Below are positions 47,711 to 57,584 of a stretch of DNA of 64,000 nucleotides, one piece after another. The position numbers and the translations under genes were made by a program. The DNA comes from Achatina immaculata (lineage: Eukaryota > Mollusca > Gastropoda > Stylommatophora > Achatinidae). The stretch's first letter is position 1. Each line of letters opens with the position of its first letter. The notes under the pieces were generated by a model. That model saw only the letters and a program-made list of their open reading frames with translations, was not told the origin of the DNA and did not search any database. The stretch spans positions 16,560,090 through 16,624,089 of the forward strand of contig CM019708.1 in assembly GCA_009760885.1 (NCBI GenBank), given 5' to 3'.

Positions 47711-48825
47711 ATATCCTTCCCGTGCAGTTAAACATCATATAGGGCTCGCAAGGTGGTACGCGAATTTTTCCTGTCTTCGACGAGTCTTTCAACCTCATCA
47801 AGGGATTTTATGCCTATTAATTTGGCCTCTCTTATCAATGTCCTCTTTAGAGTTTCACGTAGTCTGCCTCTTTTTCTTCGACTTGTGTTCCACTTGATAG
47901 CATGTTTTATGATTCTCTGATCGTTTCTTCTCATATGTCCATCTCCTTTTCCTGATCATCCATGAGACTGGTTGTTGTTCAGTCATCTGTCTTATCTCTG
48001 CATTGTTCTGACCATCTGCATTATATGAAGTTTTGCTGTCTCCTGTTTTTTGCTGCTTTCTCTGTCTCTTTCGAAATATTGTCTATGTATTCTCTTTTAT
48101 CCCTTCTAGCTGAACTTTTTACTTTATTGTCAATTTCTTTGTATGTTGCTTTCGCCAGGTCTTTTCCTGGATCTGTCTTTACATTCAACATGGCTGATTT
48201 GGCTGCCCATTTGTCATGTATGTACTTCCATGTGTTTTCTGATATCCATGCTTTTCTATTTGGTTTTTGTTTTCGTTCCAGCGCTTGCTTTTGCTGCTGT
48301 GATTATGGCTGTGCTGTAAGAAATCCATAATTCATCTATACCTATCTCCTCTACTTCAGTAAGTGTTGTGGAGTGACTAGCAAGTTCCTGAATGAAATTA
48401 CTGTTAGTATTTTCTTCATGTAGACTGTGGCTGTTTATCTTTCTGTGTACTGATCTCTTGTACTGGCTTTTCAGTGTTAGTCTTATTTTCCCTATACACA
48501 AATTGTGATTACTGTTGACATCTGCACCCCTATATGGCCTTACATCTATCAGAGATATTCTGTATTGCTTTCTAATACAAAAATAATCTATCTGATTTCT
48601 AGTTCTATCACCTGGAGATATCCACGTTGTTTTATGTATCTCTTTCTGTGGAAATATTGTACCTCCAATGACCATGCCTTCTGTTAGACATATTTCAATT
48701 AATCTTTCTCCGTTCTGATTAACCATGCCAATTCCTTCTTTCCTCATCACTTTTTCAACGTCGGTGTTATCTTTCCCTACCTTAGCGTTGAAGTCCCCCA
48801 TAGCAATTAGGATGTTACTTAAAAT
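47711..48825 (-). mobile_element. LINE family B, internally deleted copy
   Basis: Minus-strand translation begins with an APE-type endonuclease: GDFNAKVGKDN, TWISPGDRTRNQIDYFCIRK, then NSNHNLCIGKIRLTL where the canonical SDH is altered. The frame continues into a linker (KYIHDKWAAKSAMLNVKTDP, ARRDKREYIDNISKETEKAA) to about 48010. It then jumps directly to the 3' end, EIRQMTEQQPVSW, RRNDQRIIKHAIKWN, RKRGRLRETLKRTL. The whole RT domain is missing. It splits the 42-bp array; TTATAT at both junctions is consistent with a target-site duplication. Confidence 0.8.
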
Positions 48826-48960
48826 TATATATGGTCACTATTAATGTGTCGACCTCAAGCTAAAACTTATATATACTCATTACTAATTTATCGACCTCAA
48901 GCTAAAACGTATATATGGTAAACACTAATTTATCGACCTCAAGCTGAAACTATTATATTA
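48826..48960. repeat. 42-bp minisatellite, right part
   Basis: About three copies with TTATCGACCTCAAGCTAAAA, the same unit as 47549-47710. Confidence 0.9.
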
Positions 48961-49049
48961 CCACTAGAAGTTTACATCGGATGAAAAGAAACACTAGTAA
49001 TGAAACATACTATTTTACTAAGTGTATGATTGACTTGTTTCTTGTAGCA

Positions 49050-49366
49050 GATGAAAGTTTTTAATTAATATTTTATTAGTGTTATATACAGTGTGTTTTA
49101 ATTAATAATGATTTGTGTAATGTTGATATTTGATGACCTTATTTAAGGTCTGTGTTAATTAATAATATTGTCTATAGCGCTGATATTTTGATTGTGTTAT
49201 ATAAAGTCTGTGATAATTAATAATGATGTGTGCAATGTTGGTATTTGATGCTCTCATATAAAATATGTGTTAATTAATATTGATGTTTGTAGTGTTGATA
49301 TTTTGATGCTGTTAAATAAAGTCTATATTAATTAATAATGATGTGTGTAATGTTGATGTTTTGATC
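49050..49366. repeat. 58-bp-type repeat, left part
   Basis: Loose copies with TTAATTAATAATGATGTGTG and TGTTGATATTTTGATG. It is interrupted by LINE C and resumes at 51641. Confidence 0.85.
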
Positions 49367-49741
49367 TAATCTAATCTATTCAAAGTGCATTACCGCGTGG
49401 CGTAGGCGATCATTTTTCTCCACAATTCCCTGTCTTTAGACTTCATTATGAGATCCGCCCGTGACTGTCTTCCTAGTCACACTGACAGCCCATCCAGTAA
49501 CTTCTTTCTCTGTCTTCCTCTGTCTCTTCTTCCCTCAATTTTTCCTGTTGCCACAGTGTGTTCCAATTTTCCTATCCTCCAGCCTCTCTTAAGACTTCTT
49601 CATTGGTTTTCTTGGCTGTCCATGGTACCTTCAACATCCTTCTTATAAACCACATTTCCATGGCCTCCATTTCTCACTGTACTCTCTTATTCATAGACCA
49701 TGCTTCACAGCCATAAAACAGAATTGGCTCGATGTAACATA
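49367..49741 (-). mobile_element. LINE family C, 3' part (left of mariner)
   Basis: Minus-strand translation: CYIEPILFYGCEAWSMNKRV, EMWFIRRMLKVPWTAKKTNE, then a frameshifted end with RADLIMKSKDRELWRKMIAY. It ends in a short GATTA-type tail next to the array. It is the continuation of 51050-51640 on the other side of the mariner element. Confidence 0.8.
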
Positions 49742-51049
49742 CAAGGTTTGACAAATAAGTATTGAGACTGATTTTATTATGGCCAAGACAAAAACGCCAT
49801 CTGTGAAGCAAAGCATGGAATCCAAAGAGGCAACCTTCATCTATGATCTGGCAAACTTTTCATCACAGCCCGATAAGCAGACGACAAACAAGCCACCATT
49901 TTGTTGACCTAGTTAGAGATGCATTGTCACGTAATCAACATGGAGCAATAAGCTAACATTAAATTATGTTTAAAACTTGGGAAAAGTCCCATTGAGACAG
50001 TTGAATTGATGCGTCAAGTTTATGGGAATAATTGTTTATCTTGTGCATAGATATTCAGGTGATATTCACGATTCAAAAATGGTATGGAAATGAGTACAAA
50101 TGCAACTAGACAAGGACGATTAATTTTTGCTCGTAATGAGGAACTCATCGCAGAAGTCAGAGAACGGATACAAGAAGATCGTTGTTTGACTGTAAGGATG
50201 ATGGCAGATGAATTTGGTGTTAACCGAGAGACCATTCTTAAAATTTTAGTGGAAGATTTGGGCAAGACAAAAGTTGCCTGCTGGTTTCTACCACATTCGT
50301 CGTCTGATGACCAAAAACATCAGCTTGTTGAGTACGCAAAAGACATCATCAAAATGTGTAGCAGAAATAAACATTTCCTAAATTTGATTATTACAAAGGA
50401 TGAAACATGTTTTTTCTGCTATGATCCCACAAATAAACGCCAAAGTGCTCACTGGAAGTCATCATCATCACCAAAAGGCAAAAAAAATTCGTATTCAGAA
50501 GTCGAAAGTGAAGACAATGTTGGTGTGCTTCTACAACAGCAAAGGAGTTATTCACAAAGATTTTATTCCAGAGGGACTTTGTCACTGCCAAAGTTTATTT
50601 AAGTATTTTGAAACGCCTGTTGAAAAGGATTCTCCAGGTCCGACCCGAGTATTCAACACCTGACAGTCTTTTCCTTCCTCATGATAATGCATCGGCTCAG
50701 CGGGCGGCAGTTGTACAGGAATTTTTGGCCCAAAACAAGTGTGTATCAACCACCCACCTTTTCCCCAGATTTGTCTCCCTGCGATTATATCATATTCCCA
50801 AAATTAAATGTACCATTGAAAGGACTCTTCTTTGATGATACTGATGACATCCAAAGGGCAGTAAACATAGAGTTAAGGGCCATACCAACAGAAGAACTGA
50901 AGAGATCGTTCTAGTGTTTGTTATATCGTGCCACTCGCTGTATCAATGAACACGGGGCTTACTTTGAATAAAATACAGTTTATATATTCAACTGTTATTT
51001 ATTTTATGATTTAATGGAAATAGACTCATTACTTAATTGTCGGACCTTG
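49742..51049 (+). mobile_element. mariner element (D34D type), 1308 bp, inactive
   Basis: Terminal inverted repeats are readable: the left end CAAGGTTTGACAAATAAGTA matches the right end read inverted, CAAGGTCCGACAATTAAGTA. TA dinucleotides flank both sides (49740-49741 and 51050-51051), the canonical Tc1/mariner duplication. Length is typical of mariner. Confidence 0.93.
49930..50914 (+). pseudogene. mariner transposase, frameshifted
   Basis: The transposase would cut and paste its own TIR-bounded DNA. Recognisable parts are: an N-terminal helix-turn-helix region with stops (SPIETVELMRQVYG), RNEELIAEVRERIQEDRCLT, FGVNRETILKIL, ITKDETC (first catalytic Asp, 50399-50401), HDNASAQRAAVVQEFLAQNK (second Asp, 50683-50685), and in another frame SPDLSPCDYIIFPKL (third Asp, 50783-50785). 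The spacing between the last two Asp codons is 100 nt, near but short of the 105 nt expected for D34D, in line with small deletions. At least three frameshifts or stops make it nonfunctional. Confidence 0.9.
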
Positions 51050-51645
51050 TATAAATGCTCGGAATCTTGTTTCCATTGATATGGATCTGTTGCACAAGAT
51101 GTTTCTCATTGTCTGGAATGCTGACTTGGCCTGAGCACGTCTGCTTTTTATTTCGTTGTGACATTTCCCACCAGCTGTTATAATTGTTCCTAAGTAAATG
51201 AATCTATCAACTTGTTTCAATTCCGTGCCATCGTTGGTAATGCTAAATTTTGGTGGTATTCTTTTCTTTGAGATGACCATCACTTCTGTTTATTCAGACT
51301 GAGACCTTTACTTTTACTTTCACGAACCACGATGTCCAGAAGAGTCTGTAGCTCCCCTTCACTTTTAGCAATCATCTGCATGTGTCATCTGCATATCTTG
51401 AGTTGTTACGATTATACCCACCAACTGATATTCCTGGCAAGTTTTCTATATTTTTCTTTATGTTTTCGCTGTACAAGGAGAAGAGGTCAGGAGATAAAAC
51501 ACATCCTTGTCTCACCCTCAACTGTATGTCTTGGAATGCTCTTATGTGATTCTCAACCCTCATTGCTGCTGATTGCTGCCAATATATGTTTTTGATAAGT
51601 TTAAGATTTTTCCCATCTATGTTGATGTTTTCCAGCATTCTTATA
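51050..51645 (-). mobile_element. LINE family C, RT part (right of mariner)
   Basis: Minus-strand translation gives LIKNIYWQQSAAMRVENH, VRQGCVLSPDLFSLY, and the intact catalytic motif RYADDT (51384-51395). A stop and frame loss follow, then VISKKRIPPKFSI, RFIYLGTIITAGGKCHNEIK and METRFRAFI. After removal of mariner and one TA the frame continues directly with CYIEPILFYG. The copy is 5'-truncated at about 51640. Confidence 0.82.
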
Positions 51646-51890
51646 ATTTCTGTGTGGATATTTTGATGCTGTTATGTAAAGTATGTGCTAATTAATACTG
51701 GTTTGTGTAATGTTGATATTGTAATGCTGTTATATAAAGTCTTAATTAATGATGATGTGTGTAATGTTGATATTTTGATGCTGTTATATAAAGTCTATAT
51801 TAATTAATAAAGATGTGTGTTGATATTTTGATTATAATAGAGTGTGTTTTAACTAATAATGATTTGTGTAATGTTAATATTGATGTTACT
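51641..51890. repeat. 58-bp-type repeat, right part
   Basis: Continues 49050-49366: units with GGATATTTTGATGCTGTTAT and TAATTAATGATGATGTGTGT. Confidence 0.85.
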
Positions 51891-52123
51891 ACATTACCTT
51901 CTCGACCATTAGCTCATGGTGTGTTACATTTTAGTCATCATCTTCAAGTCAGTGTCGGGTTATTTTGCTTTCCCGTATCATCGAGACACCATTTATGTTA
52001 GCATTCTGCTTTCTCCTATTATTTCTGTCATTAGTTTGTTCACAGAACGATGATGGCAATTTGAAATAAAATATTAACAAAAACGTTCATCTGCCACATG
52101 AAACAAGTTAACATAAAACTTAC

Positions 52124-52243
52124 TACAGCTGTGAGATTGTGAATAAGATCATTTCCAATCCAGAAGTCGGTATCTGGAGTTCCAAACCCGTTCTTGTAAT
52201 CATTCCAGTTTCTGTAGAAGTCCAAGTAACCTTTTGTACGTCT
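52124..52243 (-). CDS. FReD middle exon (exon 2 of the domain), minus-strand gene
   Basis: Exactly 40 codons, [20 protein letters not shown] through [14 protein letters not shown], bounded by an AG acceptor (52244-52245) and a consensus GTAAGT donor (52118-52123). The motif (V/L)DFYRNW.DYK.GFG...(E/D)FW.GN..IH.LT is diagnostic of fibrinogen C-terminal domains. NLT is a possible glycosylation sequon. Intron phase is 0 on both sides. The intron that follows runs 20.1 kb to 31976 and holds the 23-bp satellite and most of the arrays and elements between 32 and 52 kb. Confidence 0.93.
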
Positions 52244-52309
52244 CTGGTTGTGACCATAAAAAATGTAATATTTAAAGATAGTTCAAGAGATAGTTAGACA
52301 AAGACAGAC

Positions 52310-52795
52310 ACATAAGAAAAGCACAACCACAGATAAAGATCAATAAATATAAGACAGTCAGAGACACAGACGGACACACAGACAAACAGACATACAAATG
52401 TATACATAAACAGACATAAAATTGGTACATACAGAGAGACAAAACGAAACTTCTTTTGAACGAGCCAAGTTTTGATTCAGAAGGACTGCTTTATCTTCTG
52501 TCTATTATCTCTCGTCATTCTCTTTTTCCAAACATAGACAGGCAAACAGATAGGTAGGAAGGTAGATAGACAGGCAGGCAGACAGGTAGAAAGGTAGGTA
52601 GATAGGTAGGAAGGCAGGTAGACAGAAGGCAGACATGTAGGAAGGCAGGTAGACAGAAGGCAGACAAGTAGGAAGGCAGGCAGATATATATAGACAGACT
52701 GACAAACATGTAGATTAAATTAGATAGAAAGACAGACAGACAGGTGGATTAGATTAGACAGAGAGACAGACAGAACGAACGAACGAACGAACATA
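52310..52795. repeat. GACA/GGTAGGAAGGCA microsatellites
   Basis: 52360-52400 and 52540-52790 are irregular GACA, GATA, GGCA and GGAA repeats, ending in (GAAC)n at 52774-52793, which is the simple 3' tail of LINE D. Confidence 0.85.
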
Positions 52796-55700
52796 TTTTA
52801 TTTTCAAATGGTTAAGAATTGGGCACGCAGGCCCGTCTGACATTCTGCCCTTCATCATACAGCTTTCACTCAGTCACAGTCATTCAGCATTTGTTAATGA
52901 GCATAATAATCATGAAAACACAATTAAATGATTACACAAATAAATAATAAACGTATCTCATGTCCATACACTCCACGCTCTGATTTATGCAACAACATGA
53001 AATAAACTTGCATTCTTACATTCATTCAAAACTAACAAATTTATAGAAAAACAGTATTAAAAATAATTTTAAAAAATTACAACATTCAAGCAATACTTTA
53101 AACTACTTTAAACTATGCTTAGGGAGGCATATAGTCCATATCAAACAGATGCTGACAAAGTTTAAAGTTATAAGAAGGAATATTACTTATAAGTTTTACG
53201 TGAATTGGTAGGGCATTCCAAAGGTGGGCAGCTGAATAAGAGAAGCTTTTTTTTAAAGATGTCAAGCCTTGGTTTTGGGAGAATACAATTGCTTAAGCGT
53301 TGACTGTGTTTTGGGTTGGATTTGAACAACGATCACAGATAGGGTGGAGCATTGTACGATAGAATTTTATGAATAATTAACTTGGCCTTGTTGAAAAGAA
53401 ATCTCTTCTTTAGGGGTAGAATATCAAGACGTTTGTCCTTAATTGTGAAACGTGCTGCATATTTGTCATCTATAAGCTTTACTGCTCGTTTTTGAAGTGA
53501 GTAAAGTCTTTTCATGTTTGACATGGAACAATCATCCCAGACTGTGGAGCAGTAGTCCAAGTGTGTTTCTATCTGTGATATGTAGTATATGTTTTTGGTG
53601 TCTATGTCAAGAAAATGTTAACTTTAGTAAATTGGTAAACTTGCTGTGCAATGAGTTTGGTTAGATTGTCTACATGATGATTCCAGCTGAGGTGGTAGTC
53701 AATCATTAGACCTAGAGTTTTATGTTCACTAACATTCTCTATCTGTGAAGTTCCAGCGTGGAACTGTAGTGTTGTTGTTGGTGAATTTGTTCATTTCTGT
53801 CTTGTTGTAATGAGCATGGATTTTGTTTTGCTGGTTTTTATGAGCATTCTGTTGTTGTTGCTCCAGTTAATTTGACCGTTTATTTCAATTTGAAGAGTTG
53901 ACTCAAGGTAAATACAACCATTGTCACTAGTGTAAACTGTGCAGTCATCAGCAAAGAGGTCACAAGACGATTTTTTTAGATGAAGTGGAAGATCATTGAT
54001 GTAGATGGTAAACAGGAGAGGACCAAGAATAGATCCCTGTGGAATGCCATTATCAACCACAGATGAACTTGACTTAGTTTTTTAGGGAAACTATCTGTTG
54101 TCTGTTGGAAAGAAAAGATCTAATAAATTTTGCCAAGTCAGGGTGTAATCTATAAGTCTCAAGCTAACTAGGATTTCATGATCAATCATGTCAAATGCTT
54201 TTTTTAAAGTCAACAAAGACAGCACCACATAATTTGTCATCGTTTATATTAGATAACCAACATTCTGTCATTTTTGTGAGAGCTGTGTGGCAGGAATGTT
54301 TTGGCCTAAAACCTGACTGACAGTCAACAATCAAATCATTTTCTTGCATGTGTTGTAAGGTTGTTTTTTTTGTATGTGTTTTTCTAGGGGTTTAGACAAA
54401 GTTGATAGAATGGAAATTGGTCTATAGCTTGAGGGATTTTTCTACGAACCAGATTTAAAAAAGGGATATATTTCTGCAATTTTAAAAGCCTGAGGAAAAT
54501 GACAATGTGCAATACACTTATTGTAAATGTATGTTAGTGTATCTGTAATTACTGGAGTAGAGTAGAGTAATATCTTGTTGCTGATTTCATGCAAGTCCTG
54601 CTGTGTTGTTGTTCTTTAAAGATGAAAGATAATTGTAAACTTCACTAACTGACATGAAAGGAGTACTGGGTTGCTTTAGATTTGCACATTTACTACCTAT
54701 AAATTTGTTTAATTCACTTAAATCAAAAGTAGGGGTTGGTAGTGAAGATTTTAAGATATTGACTTCTTCTCTGAAGTGATTACTGAACTCTTCACATGCG
54801 GGCACATGATTATAACTCTGCATGTCAGACTGTTTTCTCTTGTTTGCTAGAATGTTAACTGCTTTCTAGACAGACTTACTGTCTGATTTATTCTGAACTA
54901 GGTTCCTAAAGTAATTTCTCTTTTCTTGCCTAATTAAATACTGAACTCTATTTCTAAGTAATTGGAAGCTAGTGAATTATTTATTTTTGTGGGCCTGATC
55001 TCTTTCTTTCATGATTTTCAATGCCTCAGGTGTTATCCAGGAGGACTTCACTTGATGTTTAACTCTCACCTCTTTAATAGGAACATGCTTGTCAAATAGA
55101 TCCCTGAAGGTTTAATCCAGTATTGCGGGCCTAATCGGGGTCAGTTAGTTGGTACACATGATCTAGAGGTGCTGCTTGTAACTCTTTTAGAAATGATTCT
55201 AAGCTGAATTTGCTAAAACTTCTAAATTTAATACTGGTATGTTTATTTTTGGGAACTTTCAGCCATGTCGTGTCCATGTGCAACAGACCGGCTAGTGATC
55301 ACTCTGTGATGTGTGAGGGACTTTACATTCTATAATGTTTTCTGGATGAGCTACATATATGTGATCTATTAGTGTGGATGATGTTCCAGTTACTATGATA
55401 GGTTTAGTGACAATTTGGGATAAATTGTATGATAAAATAATATCATTCCATGTAGCATCTGTTTGTCTGTAATTAATATTGAAATCTCCAAGAACAATTA
55501 TATCCTTTAAATTAAAAGACAAAACATAATCCATCATACTTGTAAAGTGATCATACCAAGATGCTGTTCCATTTGGATTATGATACAGAAATCAGATTAC
55601 GATTGGGCTCTGTTTTGGAAGTCTGATTTTCAATCACATACATTCAATATCTGGTGTCTCAAGGTCTTTTCTACGACAAGAGTGTATGGCTGTGGTAACA

Positions 55701-56815
55701 TATACAACTAATCCTGTCTCAAGGTCTTTTCTACGACAAGAGTGTATGGCTGTGGTAACATATACAACTAATCTTGTCTCAAGATCTTTTCTACGACAAG
55801 AGTGTATGGCAGTGGTAACATATACAACTAATCTTGTCTCAAGATCTTTTCTACGACAAGAGTGTATGGCTGTGGTAACATATACAGCTAATCTTGTCTC
55901 AAGATCTTTTCTACGACAAGAGTGTATGGCAGTGGTAACATACACAACTAATCCTGTCTCAAGATCTTTTCTACGACAAGAGTGTATGGCAGTGGTAACA
56001 TATACAACTAATCCTGTCTCGTCCGTTCTACGGCAAGAGTGTATGGCAGTGGTAACATATACAACGAATCCTGTCTCGTCTGTTCTACGGCAAGAGTGTA
56101 TGGCAGTGGTAACATATACAACGAATCCTGTCTCGTCTGTTCTACGGCAAGAGTGTATGGCAGTGGTAACATATACAACGAATCCTGTCTCGTCTGTTCT
56201 ACGGCAAGAGTGTATGGCAGTGGTAACATATACAACGAATCCTGTCTCGTCTGTTCTACGGCAAGAGTGTATGGCAGTGGTAACATATACAACGAATCCT
56301 GTCTCGTCTGTTCTACGGCAAGAGTGTATGGCAGTGGTAACATATACAACGAATCCTGTCTCGTCTGTTCTACGGCAAGAGTGTATGGCTGTGGTAACAT
56401 ATACAACGAATCCTGTCTCAAGGTCTGTTCTATGGCAAGAGTGTATGGCATTGGTAACATATACAACTAATCCTGTCTCAAGGTCTGTTCTATGGCAAGA
56501 GTGTATGGCAGTGGTAACATATACAACTAATCCTGTCTCAAGGTCTGTTCTATGGCAAGAGTGTATGGCAGTGGTAACATATACAACTAATCCTGTCTCA
56601 AGCTTCCTAGTAGGGTCACATCGAAGTAAATTATAACCGTCTATCCTAATGTCTTCGTCAGTTATATTTTTGTTTAGATGACTTTCTGAAAAGTCAAAGA
56701 CATGATTAACTATATTAGTTGCCTCAGAAAGTTTCCCTAACAGGTGGTAAATGTTTAAATGACCAATTCTGAGACCTTCCTTTCATAGCCACTCATCAAC
56801 TACCTGGGCCATTTT
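52774..56815 (-). mobile_element. LINE family D (CR1/L2-like), nearly full ORF2, disrupted
   Basis: Minus-strand order: MAQVVDEWL and LRIGHLNIYHLLGKLSEATN, DFSESHL and DGYNLLRCD (APE endonuclease start), interrupted by an internal 57/60-bp expansion at 55640-56600. Then come VLGDFNINYRQTDATWNDII and STLIDHIYVAHP and SQSDH (endonuclease end, 55292-55537). Next are RT pieces: NGIPQGSILGPLLFTIYIND, catalytic FADD (53943-53954), MDYCSTVWDDCS, LYSLQKRAVKLIDDKY. The 3' UTR (GGGCACGCAGGCCCG) and a GAAC-type simple tail follow. Frameshifts and stops occur throughout. It fills most of the 4.7-kb intron between FReD exons 1 and 2, on the same strand as the gene. Confidence 0.85.
55640..56600. repeat. 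57/60-bp minisatellite inside the LINE D endonuclease frame, about 16 copies
   Basis: 60-bp units (left) and 57-bp units (middle) contain AGAGTGTATGGCAGTGGTAA and CATATACAACTAATCCTGTC. On the minus strand each unit reads VVYVTTAIHSCRRKDLET-like (20 or 19 codons), in frame with the LINE: RKLETGLVVYVTTAIHSC on the upstream side and KDLETPDIECM on the downstream side. The array therefore grew from LINE coding sequence. Confidence 0.92.
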
Positions 56816-56934
56816 CTATAACTAATAATGGTAAAGTTACAATGACAGATAACTGAATACAAGAATACAGACAGACAGGCAAGCAAGACAGACAGACAGA
56901 CAGATAGACAGACAGATAGATAGATACAATTTAC

Positions 56935-57051
56935 CTGTATGATTACCCATCCACCGCCATAAGATTCTGTATCACACAAAGCCGGGGTTTTGCCCCACAA
57001 AGTAAACAGTTCCCTGCTTGTGCTGTGTAACATTCCCCTAGTACATGGGAT
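56935..57051 (-). CDS. FReD first exon (exon 1 of the domain), minus-strand gene
   Basis: Exactly 39 codons, IPCTRGMLHS through ALCDTESYGGGWVIIQ, with acceptor TGTTTTCAG before ATC and donor CAG|GTAAAT at 56934. It carries the first conserved cysteine pair of the domain (IPC and ALC) and the hallmark GGGWVIIQ. Phase 0 on both sides. Joined to 52243-52124 and 31976-31614 it gives a complete 199-residue FReD, the usual size for the family. Exons for the N-terminal part of the protein were not found up to 64000. Confidence 0.92.
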
Positions 57052-57311
57052 CTGAAAACATGTGTACAATATTAGCCTGCAAAATTCACAATAAAATTCT
57101 TTATTCTTCTTCGCTCATGATTGAGATAGCGATATAAAACTTTTCTAGAAAATTTGAAGTTACGGGTGTGGTTCTCAGTGTCACAATATAGTTTCCTTGT
57201 AGAAAGCTGACATCTGGCCGGATTAAGACGGATATTCTGTTGGACATGTCTTGTCTAAGTCATTTGTCTTAAACATTAAGTTCTGATGAGACAATCTTCA
57301 GTTAGTGGTAT

Positions 57312-57530
57312 AGATGTTGTTCCACTGGCCTGTTCTCAGTCGAGAACTCACAGCTTGATCGTTTCCTCACTTAAGTTTAAGTAGTGTAGAAAATTATGTC
57401 AAGAGATATCGCAGACCGTAAACCGTGAGTGTGACAAGAAACTGAGGAGCAAAAGAACGAAAAAGCTGATAACTGATTAAATTTATTAATAGCCATGTTG
57501 ACAAGAGGACATATATGGTTATGTTTGAGA
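57312..57530. repeat. Unexpanded counterpart of the 26.1-kb block
   Basis: Contains GGCCTGTTCTCAGTCGAGAA, AAAAAGCTGATAACTGATTA and a single TATATGGTTATGTTTGAGAT unit, matching 26115-26310 where that unit starts the 44-bp array. 57052-57311 is upstream intron without recognised content. Confidence 0.65.
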
Positions 57531-57584
57531 TAGTTCGCGGGAGACGTTTCTCAATTATTTTAATAAATAAGAAATTTTGTCTTA

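Noticed and set aside
54587..55537. Separate host genes in the several open frames between 52.8 and 56.8 kb
   Set aside because: They are successive pieces of one LINE D ORF2 (endonuclease to RT) in the expected order.
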